Positions 1-10,508 of a stretch of 64,000 nucleotides of DNA are shown here, piece by piece; the first letter of the stretch is position 1, and every line of letters begins with the position of its first letter. The notes below the pieces were generated by a model. That model had not been told where the DNA came from and ran no database searches. It saw only the letters and a program-made list of their open reading frames with translations. The stretch comes from an uncultured Pseudomonadales bacterium (GTDB lineage Bacteria; Pseudomonadota; Gammaproteobacteria; Pseudomonadales; Porticoccaceae), in NCBI GenBank assembly GCA_943788895.1, contig CALSRZ010000005.1, positions 1 to 64,000 on the forward strand, read 5' to 3'. Made by a program: the position numbers and the translations under genes.

Positions 1-84
1 GCTGAACCATCGGCAGAACCATCGGCTGAACCATCGGCTGAACCATCGGCTGAACCATCGGCTGAACCATCGGCAGAACCGTCA
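1..84 (-). repeat. DGSA linker cut by window edge
   Basis: Seven visible 12-bp units, the second and seventh with gcag in place of gctg. By the 2864 offset it matches the linker at 2854-2948, so it borders the left end of the visible array; further domains probably follow outside the window. Confidence 0.85.
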
Positions 85-3000
85 GTTGAACCAGAGGTAT
101 CAGTACCAGCACAGGCATCATAAGTGTTTGATGCATCGCCTGAATCCAGAACCAGTACACGGTTCGCCCAGCCACTGTAATCAGTGATCAGTGCGCCCGC
201 ATCAATCTCGGCAGAACATTCAGCGCCAGCAGCATTGTCGATCAGGTTCTCTTGAACACCGTCAACAACCCACAGGTACTCCATGTTCTCAGTTGGTGCT
301 GGATCAAGGGTGACTGTCCAAGTGCCGTCGCCATTGTCGACTGCTTCTGGACCACCGTTTGGATCCCAGCCCCACCAAGGACCAGTCATACGTACTGCTG
401 AACCATCAGTGGTAACTGTTAGAGCAACACCAGTTGGCGCTGAACCGTCAGCTGAACCATCGGTAGAACCATCAGCTGAACCGTCGGCTGAACCATCGGC
501 AGAACCGTCAGTTGAACCAGAGGTATCAGTACCAGCACAGGCATCATAAGTGTTTGATGCATCGCCTGAATCCAGAACCAGTACACGGTTCGCCCAGCCA
601 CTGTAATCAGTGATCAGTGCGCCCGCATCAATCTCGGCAGAACATTCAGCGCCAGCAGCATTGTCGATCAGGTTCTCTTGAACACCGTCAACAACCCACA
701 GGTACTCCATGTTCTCAGTTGGTGCTGGATCAAGGGTGACTGTCCAAGTGCCGTCGCCATTGTCGACTGCTTCTGGACCACCGTTTGGATCCCAGCCCCA
801 CCATGGACCAGTCATACGTACTGCTGAACCATCAGTGGTTAAGGTTAGAGCAACACCAGTTGGTGCTGAACCGTCAGCTGAACCATCGGCAGAACCGTCA
901 GCTGAACCATCGGCAGAACCATCGGCAGAACCGTCAGTACCACCAGAGGTATCAGTACCGCTACAGGCACCAGCTACATCACCCGTTACATCACCTGCGC
1001 CATAGGCCCAGGTTCTGTTGAAGTAAGTGTCATCGTAAGCAGCAACATTATCAGAATCACACTCACCAGCACGTGATGCTGTTGAGAGATCTTCTTCAGT
1101 ACCGTCTACAACCCACTTGTACTCCATACCCTGTGCAAAGCCTGGATCAACTGTTGCTGTCCAAGTGCCATCACCGTTATCAACAGCGGCTACGGCATCG
1201 TCCATGTTCCAACCTAATCCACTTGAGTGCATGGACACTGTAGTCGCACCAGCAGCTGTTACTGAGTAAGAAACAGCAGCTTCAGTCGAAGGTGCTGGCG
1301 CTTCAGCTGTACAGCTACCGTAAGCGACAACATCCAGAACAATATCGGCGTCTGCTACGTCAACAAAACGATCAGTATAGTCACCAGTACCACAGTCAGT
1401 TAAGCCAGCAGCATCTTCAAAGCCGTCCCATGTCCCAAGTGCGGGCTGGTTACGGAACTTGTACAGATGCTGAGTGTTAGCAGTAACCTCAAGTGTTACC
1501 GACCATACGCCGTCAGCACCTTCAGTTAACAGATGACCTTCTTGACCGAAGGCACCACCCGCGAGGTAAACACCCTCTTCATGGGCAGTCACTGCTGACA
1601 TATCAACCTGGAAAGTTACTGATGGAAGCTCAACAACGCCGCCATCACCTTCATTCCACTGAACATTGTCAATCAGGAATGTATCAGTCTTGTTAGTCGC
1701 CCAAATCACGATACCAGTGTTAACTTTAGTCAGATCAAGGCCACCAGCAACCAGGGTATTAACCTGTACTGTTACTGTTTCCCAACCTGAAGCACCAAAG
1801 GCACCCAGATTCTGATCACCTGAACCACAAGGGTGAATACAGTCAATCTTCATTGTAATACCGCTATCACCAGAGACAGTCTTCACGTCAAAAGTAATAG
1901 TACCGCCAGCATAGGTGCTGAAATCAGAACCTTCTGACAGACCTGCAAATACACCTGCAAGGTTAGCTGTTTCATCATGAGCAATTTGTAATACATCACC
2001 ACGGTCTGCATCGTTTACAACAGACGTTGTAACACTTGTACAGTCTGCAGCGGGATCACAATCAGCCCAACCCAGTGCTTCGTCAAATGCAACCAGACCA
2101 CGATCGTAGTAAGCATCTGCAACACCGTTATCAATCACTAATGGATTGAAGGCAACAGGCTCTGGACCAGCAGTTCCAGCACAGGCGTCATACGTGTTAG
2201 ACACATCACCTGAATCAAGAACATGTACGCGGTTACCATAGCTGAAGTAGTCAGTGATCAATGCACCAGCATCAATCTCTGCAGCACATTCAGCGTTAGC
2301 AGCATTGTCGATCAGGTTCTCTTGAACACCGTCAACAACCCACAGGTACTCCATGTTCTCAGTTGGTGCTGGATCAAGGGTGACTGTCCAAGTGCCGTCG
2401 CCATTGTCGACTGCTTCTGGACCACCGTTTGGATCCCAACCCCACCAAGGACCAGTCAGACGTACTGCTGAACCATCGGTAGTGAGTGTTAGAGCAACAC
2501 CAGTAGAAGGTGCTGGCGTTCCGGCACAGGCATCATAAGTGTTTGATGCATCGCCTGAATCCAGAACCAGTACACGGTTCGCCCAGCCACTGTAATCAGT
2601 GATCAGTGCGCCCGCATCAATCTCGGCAGAACATTCAGCGCCAGCAGCATTGTCGATCAGGTTCTCTTGAACACCGTCAACAACCCACAGGTACTCCATG
2701 TTCTCAGTTGGTGCTGGATCAAGGGTGACTGTCCAGGTGCCGTCGCCATTGTCGACTGCTTCTGGACCACCGTTTGGATCCCAACCCCACCAAGGACCAG
2801 TCAGACGTACTGCTGAACCATCAGTGGTAACTGTTAGAGCAACACCAGTTGGTGCTGAACCATCGGCGAACCATCGGCTGAACCATCGGCTGAACCATCG
2901 GCTGAACCATCGGCTGAACCATCGGCTGAACCATCGGCAGAACCGTCAGTTGAACCAGAGGTATCAGTACCAGCACAGGCATCATAAGTGTTTGATGCAT

Positions 3001-6000
3001 CGCCTGAATCCAGAACCAGTACACGGTTCGCCCAGCCACTGTAATCAGTGATCAGTGCGCCCGCATCAATCTCGGCAGAACATTCAGCGCCAGCAGCATT
3101 GTCGATCAGGTTCTCTTGAACACCGTCAACAACCCACAGGTACTCCATGTTCTCAGTTGGTGCTGGATCAAGGGTGACTGTCCAAGTGCCGTCGCCATTG
3201 TCGACTGCTTCTGGACCACCGTTTGGATCCCAGCCCCACCAAGGACCAGTCATACGTACTGCTGAACCATCAGTGGTAACTGTTAGAGCAACACCAGTTG
3301 GCGCTGAACCGTCAGCTGAACCATCGGTAGAACCATCAGCTGAACCGTCGGCTGAACCATCGGCAGAACCGTCAGTTGAACCAGAGGTATCAGTACCAGC
3401 ACAGGCATCATAAGTGTTTGATGCATCGCCTGAATCCAGAACCAGTACACGGTTCGCCCAGCCACTGTAATCAGTGATCAGTGCGCCCGCATCAATCTCG
3501 GCAGAACATTCAGCGCCAGCAGCATTGTCGATCAGGTTCTCTTGAACACCGTCAACAACCCACAGGTACTCCATGTTCTCAGTTGGTGCTGGATCAAGGG
3601 TGACTGTCCAAGTGCCGTCGCCATTGTCGACTGCTTCTGGACCACCGTTTGGATCCCAGCCCCACCATGGACCAGTCATACGTACTGCTGAACCATCAGT
3701 GGTTAAGGTTAGAGCAACACCAGTTGGTGCTGAACCGTCAGCTGAACCATCGGCAGAACCGTCAGCTGAACCATCGGCAGAACCATCGGCAGAACCGTCA
3801 GTACCACCAGAGGTATCAGTACCGCTACAGGCACCAGCTACATCACCCGTTACATCACCTGCGCCATAGGCCCAGGTTCTGTTGAAGTAAGTGTCATCGT
3901 AAGCAGCAACATTATCAGAATCACACTCACCAGCACGTGATGCTGTTGAGAGATCTTCTTCAGTACCGTCTACAACCCACTTGTACTCCATACCCTGTGC
4001 AAAGCCTGGATCAACTGTTGCTGTCCAAGTGCCATCACCGTTATCAACAGCGGCTACGGCATCGTCCATGTTCCAACCTAATCCACTTGAGTGCATGGAC
4101 ACTGTAGTCGCACCAGCAGCTGTTACTGAGTAAGAAACAGCAGCTTCAGTCGAAGGTGCTGGCGCTTCAGCTGTACAGCTACCGTAAGCGACAACATCCA
4201 GAACAATATCGGCGTCTGCTACGTCAACAAAACGATCAGTATAGTCACCAGTACCACAGTCAGTTAAGCCAGCAGCATCTTCAAAGCCGTCCCATGTCCC
4301 AAGTGCGGGCTGGTTACGGAACTTGTACAGATGCTGAGTGTTAGCAGTAACCTCAAGTGTTACCGACCATACGCCGTCAGCACCTTCAGTTAACAGATGA
4401 CCTTCTTGACCGAAGGCACCACCCGCGAGGTAAACACCCTCTTCATGGGCAGTCACTGCTGACATATCAACCTGGAAAGTTACTGATGGAAGCTCAACAA
4501 CGCCGCCATCACCTTCATTCCACTGAACATTGTCAATCAGGAATGTATCAGTCTTGTTAGTCGCCCAAATCACGATACCAGTGTTAACTTTAGTCAGATC
4601 AAGGCCACCAGCAACCAGGGTATTAACCTGTACTGTTACTGTTTCCCAACCTGAAGCACCAAAGGCACCCAGATTCTGATCACCTGAACCACAAGGGTGA
4701 ATACAGTCAATCTTCATTGTAATACCGCTATCACCAGAGACAGTCTTCACGTCAAAAGTAATAGTACCGCCAGCATAGGTGCTGAAATCAGAACCTTCTG
4801 ACAGACCTGCAAATACACCTGCAAGGTTAGCTGTTTCATCATGAGCAATTTGTAATACATCACCACGGTCTGCATCGTTTACAACAGACGTTGTAACACT
4901 TGTACAGTCTGCAGCGGGATCACAATCAGCCCAACCCAGTGCTTCGTCAAATGCAACCAGACCACGATCGTAGTAAGCATCTGCAACACCGTTATCAATC
5001 ACAACTGGATTGAATGGAACTGTAGGCTCCTGAGTACCGGCACAGGCGTCATACGTGTTAGACACATCGCCTGAATCCAGAACATGTACGCGGTTACCAT
5101 AGCTGAAGTAGTCAGTGATCAATGCACCCGCATCAATCTCTGCAGCACATTCAGCGTTAGCAGCATTGTCGATCAGGTTCTCTTGAACACCGTCAACAAC
5201 CCACAGGTACTCCATGTTGTCAGTTGGTGCTGGATCAAGGGTGACTGTCCAAGTGCCGTCGCCATTGTCGACTGCTTCTGGACCACCGTTTGGATCCCAA
5301 CCCCACCAAGGACCAGTCAGACGTACTGCTGAACCATCGGTAGTGAGTGTTAGAGCAACACCAGTAGAAGGTGCTGGCGTTCCGGCACAGGCATCATAAG
5401 TGTTTGATGCATCGCCTGAATCCAGAACCAGTACACGGTTCGCCCAGCCACTGTAATCAGTGATCAGTGCGCCCGCATCAATCTCGGCAGAACATTCAGC
5501 GCCAGCAGCATTGTCGATCAGGTTCTCTTGAACACCGTCAACAACCCACAGGTACTCCATGTTCTCAGTTGGTGCTGGATCAAGGGTGACTGTCCAGGTG
5601 CCGTCGCCATTGTTGACTGCTTCTGGACCACCGTTTGGATCCCAGCCCCACCAAGGGCCAGTCAGACGTACTGCTGAACCATCAGTGGTAACTGTTAGAG
5701 CAACACCAGTTGGTGCTGAACCATCAGCTGAACCATCAGCTGAACCATCGGCTGAACCATCGGCTGAACCATCGGCTGAACCGTCGGCTGAACCGTCGGC
5801 TGAACCGTCGGCTGAACCATCGGCTGAACCATCGGCTGAACCATCGGCTGAACCATCGGCTGAACCATCGGCAGAACCGTCAGTTGAACCAGAGGTATCA
5901 GTACCAGCACAGGCATCATAAGTGTTTGATGCATCGCCTGAATCCAGAACCAGTACACGGTTCGCCCAGCCACTGTAATCAGTGATCAGTGCGCCCGCAT

Positions 6001-8272
6001 CAATCTCGGCAGAACATTCAGCGCCAGCAGCATTGTCGATCAGGTTCTCTTGAACACCGTTAACAACCCACAGGTACTCCATGTTCTCAGTCGGTGCTGG
6101 ATCAAGAGTTACTGTCCAGGTGCCGTCGCCATTGTCGACTGCTTCTGGACCACCGTTTGGATCCCAGCCCCACCAAGGGCCAGTCAGACGAACTGCACTA
6201 GCGTCATCAGCGGTTACTGTTAGAGCAACAGCTAGTGAAACACCACCAACAGTTGGATCAAGAGGAGCCGTATCTTCAGCGTCATTTACGCCGTCATTAT
6301 CATTATCCAAAACAAAAGCTAGCGTTCCGGGAACGTCACGCTTACCTAGAGAGTTACCACCCCAACAAACAACACCAGTAGCGTCATTTGCACAGGCATG
6401 GTCATTACCCAGGCTAAAGTGCGTTGGGTTGATCAAGTTAGGAACAACTCTTTGCTTACGTCCGTTGGCACCCCAGCAGGAAATACCGCTGTCATCAAGC
6501 GCACAACTGAATGTCTTACCTGCTTCAACTTGAGTAGGATTGTTTAACTCAGGAGCTTCAATCGTACCCGTAGAAGCTCTACTACCCCAACAGCTGACGC
6601 CATTGTCGTCAATAACACAACTGTGCAGGAAGCCAGCAGAGAGATTTCTTGGGTTTACTAAACCAGCTGGAATCTGTCCACGCTTATTAGATTTCTTACC
6701 CCAACAAACAACACCAGTGGAATCAATCGCACAGGCATGCTCGTCACCAACACTTACGTCAGTCGGGTAGTTAAACTCAGGCATACGAGTGATTAGCTTA
6801 TGACTAGTATCACCCCAGCACACTATTCCCGTGTCATCTAGCGCACAGGTGTGATAGTGACCAGCAGATACCTTAATTGGATTAGTCAATGCAGGTACAT
6901 TTGTAGTACCAGCATTATCTTTACCCCAACAAACCACACCAGTGTCATCAATTGCACAGGCATGCTCGTAGCCAACTTCAAGTTGCGTTGGATTACTAAG
7001 AGTAGGCACAACAGTCTTACCGTCTGCATCATCACCCCAACAATCAACGCCGTTATCATTCATTGCACAGCTGAACTTAGCACCAACACCAGTAGTATAT
7101 TCAGCTACCAGCGGGTTACGGCCAGTTTCAATTTCAAGCGCATCTGGAATAAAGTCATTGTCATCGTCCGTGTCGGCATTGTTACCAGTGCCATCACGGT
7201 CAGTATCTAGCGACTCAGTGCCTTCAAGAGGCATTTCATCTTCTTTGTCATTTACACCGTCATTATCAGTGTCAGCGAGGTACTTATCAGTACCGAGGAC
7301 ATCTTCTTCCCAATCCTCAATGCCATCACCATCGTTATCTTTAACGATTGCTAATGTCGGAACAGTCGACTTACCGCGACCATCACTACCCCAACAAACA
7401 ACACCACTTGCGTCAATCGCACAGGCGTGGTCAGTACCCAGGCTCAGCTGAGTTGGGTTAGATAGAACAGGGACTCGTGTCAACTGCTTCTGACCGTTGT
7501 TACCCCAACAAACAACACCAGTGTCATCGATAGCACAGCTAAATGTTGTACCTGTCTCAACAACAGTTGGATTGCTTAGCGCTGGCGGTGTATTAGTACC
7601 GGTCTTGGCTTTACTACCCCAGCAGCTAACGCCACTGTCGTCCAGTGCACAACCATGGAACCAACCAGCAGAAACCTGCGTTGGATTCACTAAGCCAGCT
7701 GGAACCTGTCCACGCTTATTGGAGAGCTTACCCCAACAAACCACATTCCCATCGTCAACGACACAAGCATGATCACTACCTACACTGAGGTCAGTCGGGC
7801 CGAAAAACTCAGGAGGTGTAGAACGACCACTACTGTTACTACCCCAACAAACCACTCCAGTGTCGTCCATTGCACAACTGTGCAAACGACCCAGCTCCAA
7901 CATAGTCGGATTGGACATTTCCGGTGGATTGGTTTTCTGTAGCTGTTCTCTACCCCAACAAACCACACCAGTGTCATCAATCGCACAAGCATGGTCAAAA
8001 CCAACAGCGACATAAGTCGGGTTAGTTAGAGCGGGAACATCTAGCTGACCATTTGCAGCATCACCCCAACAAGAAACACCTGAGCTATCTAAAGCACAAC
8101 TGAACTTGTCACCAACACTGACCATATAGTCAACGCCTTGAGCGTTACGACCAGCCGCGATCTCAAGCGCATCAGAAACGCCATCATTATCGCTATCTAA
8201 AGGAACATCTTGTGCATATACACTTGGCACTACTAAAAGAGCAAGCAAAGATAAAGAAAGAAGACGTTTCAT
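1..8272 (-). CDS. Giant secreted RCC1/TSP3/carbohydrate-binding-like repeat protein (3' end off window, one frameshift)
   Basis: Start is the ATG at 8272: it opens a clear signal peptide (about residues 1-20, MKRLLSLSLL core, cleavage after VYA) and has TAAGG upstream; the 83 codons before it look like leader. Visible order: Asp-rich TSP3-type repeat (25-43); seven RCC1-like repeats (50-310) with motif C-A-x-D-x-x-G-V-x-C-W-G; TSP3 block (311-389); seven more RCC1-like repeats (390-650); TSP3 (650-675); then nine copies of a ~110-residue beta-sandwich domain with GPWWGWDPNGG, two copies of a galactose-binding-like plus VTFQVDMS-type domain pair, two variant sandwich copies, and linkers of Asp-Gly-Ser-Ala. 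The domains resemble non-catalytic modules of secreted marine glycosidases; no catalytic domain is visible. The frame is lost at 2866-2876 by one missing base and continues open to position 1 in the next frame. Exact function unknown; extracellular adhesion or polysaccharide binding is inferred. Confidence 0.8.
2854..2948 (-). repeat. 8-unit DGSA linker with one 11-bp unit (frameshift site)
   Basis: Eight units; the second (2866-2876) reads gcgaaccatcg, one t short of the 12-bp consensus. Reading on the minus strand leaves frame here and the original frame stops near 2834. The downstream sequence remains open in the next frame because it copies the unit at 2860-5712. Confidence 0.9.
5715..5882 (-). 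repeat. 14 x 12-bp tandem repeat encoding Asp-Gly-Ser-Ala linker
   Basis: Fourteen consecutive 12-bp units, plus-strand gctgaaccatcg with a few a/g and t/a variants, encode DGSA on the minus strand. Unit length is a multiple of three, so gain or loss of whole units keeps frame. Shorter versions of the same linker lie near 3727-3812, 3300-3385, 863-940 and 435-515. It separates the first and second sandwich domains. Confidence 0.92.
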
Positions 8273-9034
8273 TAAAGGCCTTACTACTGACCCAGACTTA
8301 GAAAACGCCCCCCAACCGAGACGCAACGGTCCCATAATTGTTGAACTACTAGCCCCTAGAGACCGTATTTTTGTGTATATATTCATTAATTCCCCCGGAA
8401 TTGCTTTTATTAATCTCACTTTTAACTCTTTATTAAAACCAAAGATGTAAAGTGAATTTTCATTATTTAGTAGCTTTTTTGTCAATAACAACAAGCACTT
8501 AGCGCACCCAACTGTCTTCACAACTACTTTTATTTCTTTCTATTTTTTATATTTAAAACTAACAATACTGCGATTTTTTTTACAAAATTCTTAATTATTA
8601 TTACCGCCCTTAAATCAACAGCTGCCCAAATGTCTGGGAAAATGAGATGTGCGGCAATTTTTCCAACGTGAATAGTGTTTTATATTTGAACAAAAAACAA
8701 GTACTTAACGTAAATTAATTTCAATCTGTATATATAGGGTTAAATGACTCCATATGCCACTAAATATAGTCTTTACTGCTACATACTCCTCTCCCACTGA
8801 AGAACAGTAATAAGCCCAATCAACCTTTTAATCATCCGGCACCATCTTTAATTAAAGACTCGCGAGAAATTTTCCGCAGACACCCTCTCTCAAAAGCCAA
8901 TACGACTAATCAGGGCCTGAAATAGGCTCGCTGCCCTTCAATGGCCTTTGATTCCGGAGGGTAATGACTCTATGACTGGAGCTGATAATGGGGTGAGTAT
9001 TTCTGATTCTTAAGCACAGTCATTTTCTATAAGC
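8273..9034. other. Long non-coding interval upstream of the giant gene
   Basis: No convincing gene. The first 250 bases are open in frame with the giant gene but have no protein-like features and precede its signal peptide, so they are probably the 5' leader. Bases 8520-8610 are very A/T-rich. A minus-strand TTGACA (complement of 8480-8485) is a possible -35 element without a good -10 at normal spacing. I tested the rest against glycine and c-di-GMP riboswitch patterns by eye and saw no match. Confidence 0.5.
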
Positions 9035-9072
9035 AAAAAAAAGCCCGCCATGGTGTCCATAGCGGGCTTTTT
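9035..9072 (-). terminator. Rho-independent terminator of the MFS gene
   Basis: Stem AAGCCCGC (9041-9048) pairs with GCGGGCTT (9062-9069), with an inner ATGG/CCAT extension and a TGT loop. Read on the minus strand it is followed by eight U residues (complement of 9035-9042). The plus-strand side also has a short T-run, so it may work in both directions. Confidence 0.88.
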
Positions 9073-9095
9073 AAAACTACTGTGAACTATTTTGG

Positions 9096-10319
9096 TTATT
9101 TTTCACTAGAACCATTCAATGCATACCAGCCGATATAGATGTAACAAAGCATTGGCACAACAAAGCTATGCTGGATACCGATCATATCTGCAGCTACACC
9201 CTGAACAAGCGGTATCAACGCGCCGCCGACAATCGCCTGACAGACCAGACCAGAGCCTTTACTGGTCATTGAACCCAGACCCTTAACAGCCAGGGTAAAG
9301 ATAGTTGGGAACATAATTGAGTTAAAGAAACCAACCGCCAGAATAGACCACATGGCAACATCGCCTGTAGTGTTCATGCTGACAATAATCATAACGATAG
9401 CGATTAGAGCATTAACAGCAAGGTATTTGGTCGCTGCAATATAGTTCATTAAAGCTGCACCAACCAGACGGCCAACCATCGCCGCACCCCAGTAATAGGC
9501 AACCATCTTACCAGCCTCTGCTGAGCTCATTCCGACAATAGCTTCCTCCTTAAAGTAGTCGACCAGGAAGCTACCAATAGCAACTTCGCCACCCACATAG
9601 AGGAAAATTGCCAGCGCACCTAATACCAACGAGCGACGACCCCAAACACTTTCGCCAGTATCTTCGGTTGCTTCAACATGGGCGAGCACAGGTAATTTAA
9701 TATTTCTAAATACCAATGCAGCGGTCACCAACAAAGCACCTAGCAACACATAAGGCATCTGCACGGCAGAGGCATCAGCAGCCACCGCACCCAGAATCAG
9801 TGCCGAACCCACAAGAGGCCCTACAGTTGTACCAAAAGAGTTAGCAGCCTGAGCCAAGTTTAGGCGGCTAGCTGCAGTTTTTTCAGGCCCGAGTGCTGCC
9901 ACATAGGGATTAGCAGCAACCTGCAAAATAGTGATACCGCTGGCCAGCACAAAGAAAGCAAACAGAAACAGTCCATAGACATGTACTTCCGCAGAGGGGT
10001 AAAACAACAGGCAACCCGCCGCTGTGGTTAAGAGCCCGAGAACAATACCCTGCTGGTAGCCAACTTTGTCAATTAGCTTGCCGGCAAAGGGCGACACAAT
10101 AAAGTAGGCACCAAAGAAGCAGAACTGCACCAGCATCGCCTGGGTGTAGTTAAGATCAAAAGACTCTCTTAAAAATGGAATTAAAATATCGTTTAGAACA
10201 GTGATAAAGCCCCAGAAGAAGAACAGGCAGGTCATTGCGATAAATGCAAATGTCTGCGTGCCCTGTTCCTGGCCGCCGGCCGCTGTTGCTGTTGTACTGC
10301 CTGCAGTTGAACCTGCCAT
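9096..10319 (-). CDS. MFS sugar transporter, FucP/GluP (glucose/galactose) type
   Basis: A 407-residue inner-membrane protein of about twelve hydrophobic helices. It has family hallmarks of the fucose/glucose-galactose permeases: an N-terminal segment containing FFFWGFITVLNDIL, then a QVAANPYVAALGP segment and a LNLAQAANSFGTTVGPL loop near residues 145-165. It should import a monosaccharide with protons; the exact sugar cannot be read. The ATG at 10319 is chosen over a TTG four codons upstream because TGGGGG sits about six bases before it. It is followed by a strong terminator and then the giant carbohydrate-binding-like gene on the same strand, which fits a sugar-use role, though this is inferred from position only. 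Confidence 0.85.
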   Translation of the reverse strand: MAGSTAGSTTATAAGGQEQGTQTFAFIAMTCLFFFWGFITVLNDILIPFLRESFDLNYTQAMLVQFCFFGAYFIVSPFAGKLIDKVGYQQGIVLGLLTTAAGCLLFYPSAEVHVYGLFLFAFFVLASGITILQVAANPYVAALGPEKTAASRLNLAQAANSFGTTVGPLVGSALILGAVAADASAVQMPYVLLGALLVTAALVFRNIKLPVLAHVEATEDTGESVWGRRSLVLGALAIFLYVGGEVAIGSFLVDYFKEEAIVGMSSAEAGKMVAYYWGAAMVGRLVGAALMNYIAATKYLAVNALIAIVMIIVSMNTTGDVAMWSILAVGFFNSIMFPTIFTLAVKGLGSMTSKGSGLVCQAIVGGALIPLVQGVAADMIGIQHSFVVPMLCYIYIGWYALNGSSEK

Positions 10320-10508
10320 GTGAACCCCCAAAGATTAGCGTTAATTTATAATTGTTTTATCAACCATCAAGATTAGTTTGGCTGTGCGGGGCATGCAAGG
10401 CATGTTTTCTACAGACAGGCTTTTTGGTCGCAATATAGAGGTACTTTGTCGCCTTTATGGGGTTTGAGCGCTTATTCGGCCTGAACAACCAGCATGGTAG
10501 CCATCATG

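Larger units (their letters stand above)
1..5712 (-). repeat. Two tandem ~2.86-kb units inside the giant gene
   Basis: Bases about 1-2859 repeat 2860-5712. The offset is 2864 left of about 2125 and 2861 to the right. The left parts (about 95-2125 versus 2959-4989) look identical, while the right parts carry scattered substitutions (for example at 2352/5213 and 2733/5594) and a rewritten linker at 2130-2180 versus 4995-5045. Restoring the base missing at 2866-2876 makes the left-hand period 2865, or 955 codons, so the duplication was originally in frame. The unit holds four canonical sandwich domains, the galactose-binding-like pair and one variant domain. A third linker at 1-84 shows the array may continue off the window. 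Confidence 0.9.

Noticed and set aside
5715..5882. CRISPR-like regular repeats
   Set aside because: Unit is 12 bp with no spacers and is in frame within a protein; it encodes a linker.
283..5985. Plus-strand and off-frame minus-strand open frames across the giant gene, many identical between units
   Set aside because: They mirror the repeated domains and Gln/His/Pro or Val/Met runs are frame-shadows of the DGSA repeat; no ribosome site and no protein-like composition.
8273..8521. Start of the giant protein at 8521 (83 extra residues)
   Set aside because: The signal peptide begins at the ATG at 8272; the extension is not conserved-looking.
8940..9010. Possible glycine or c-di-GMP riboswitch
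   Set aside because: Neither strand shows the conserved cores of these classes.
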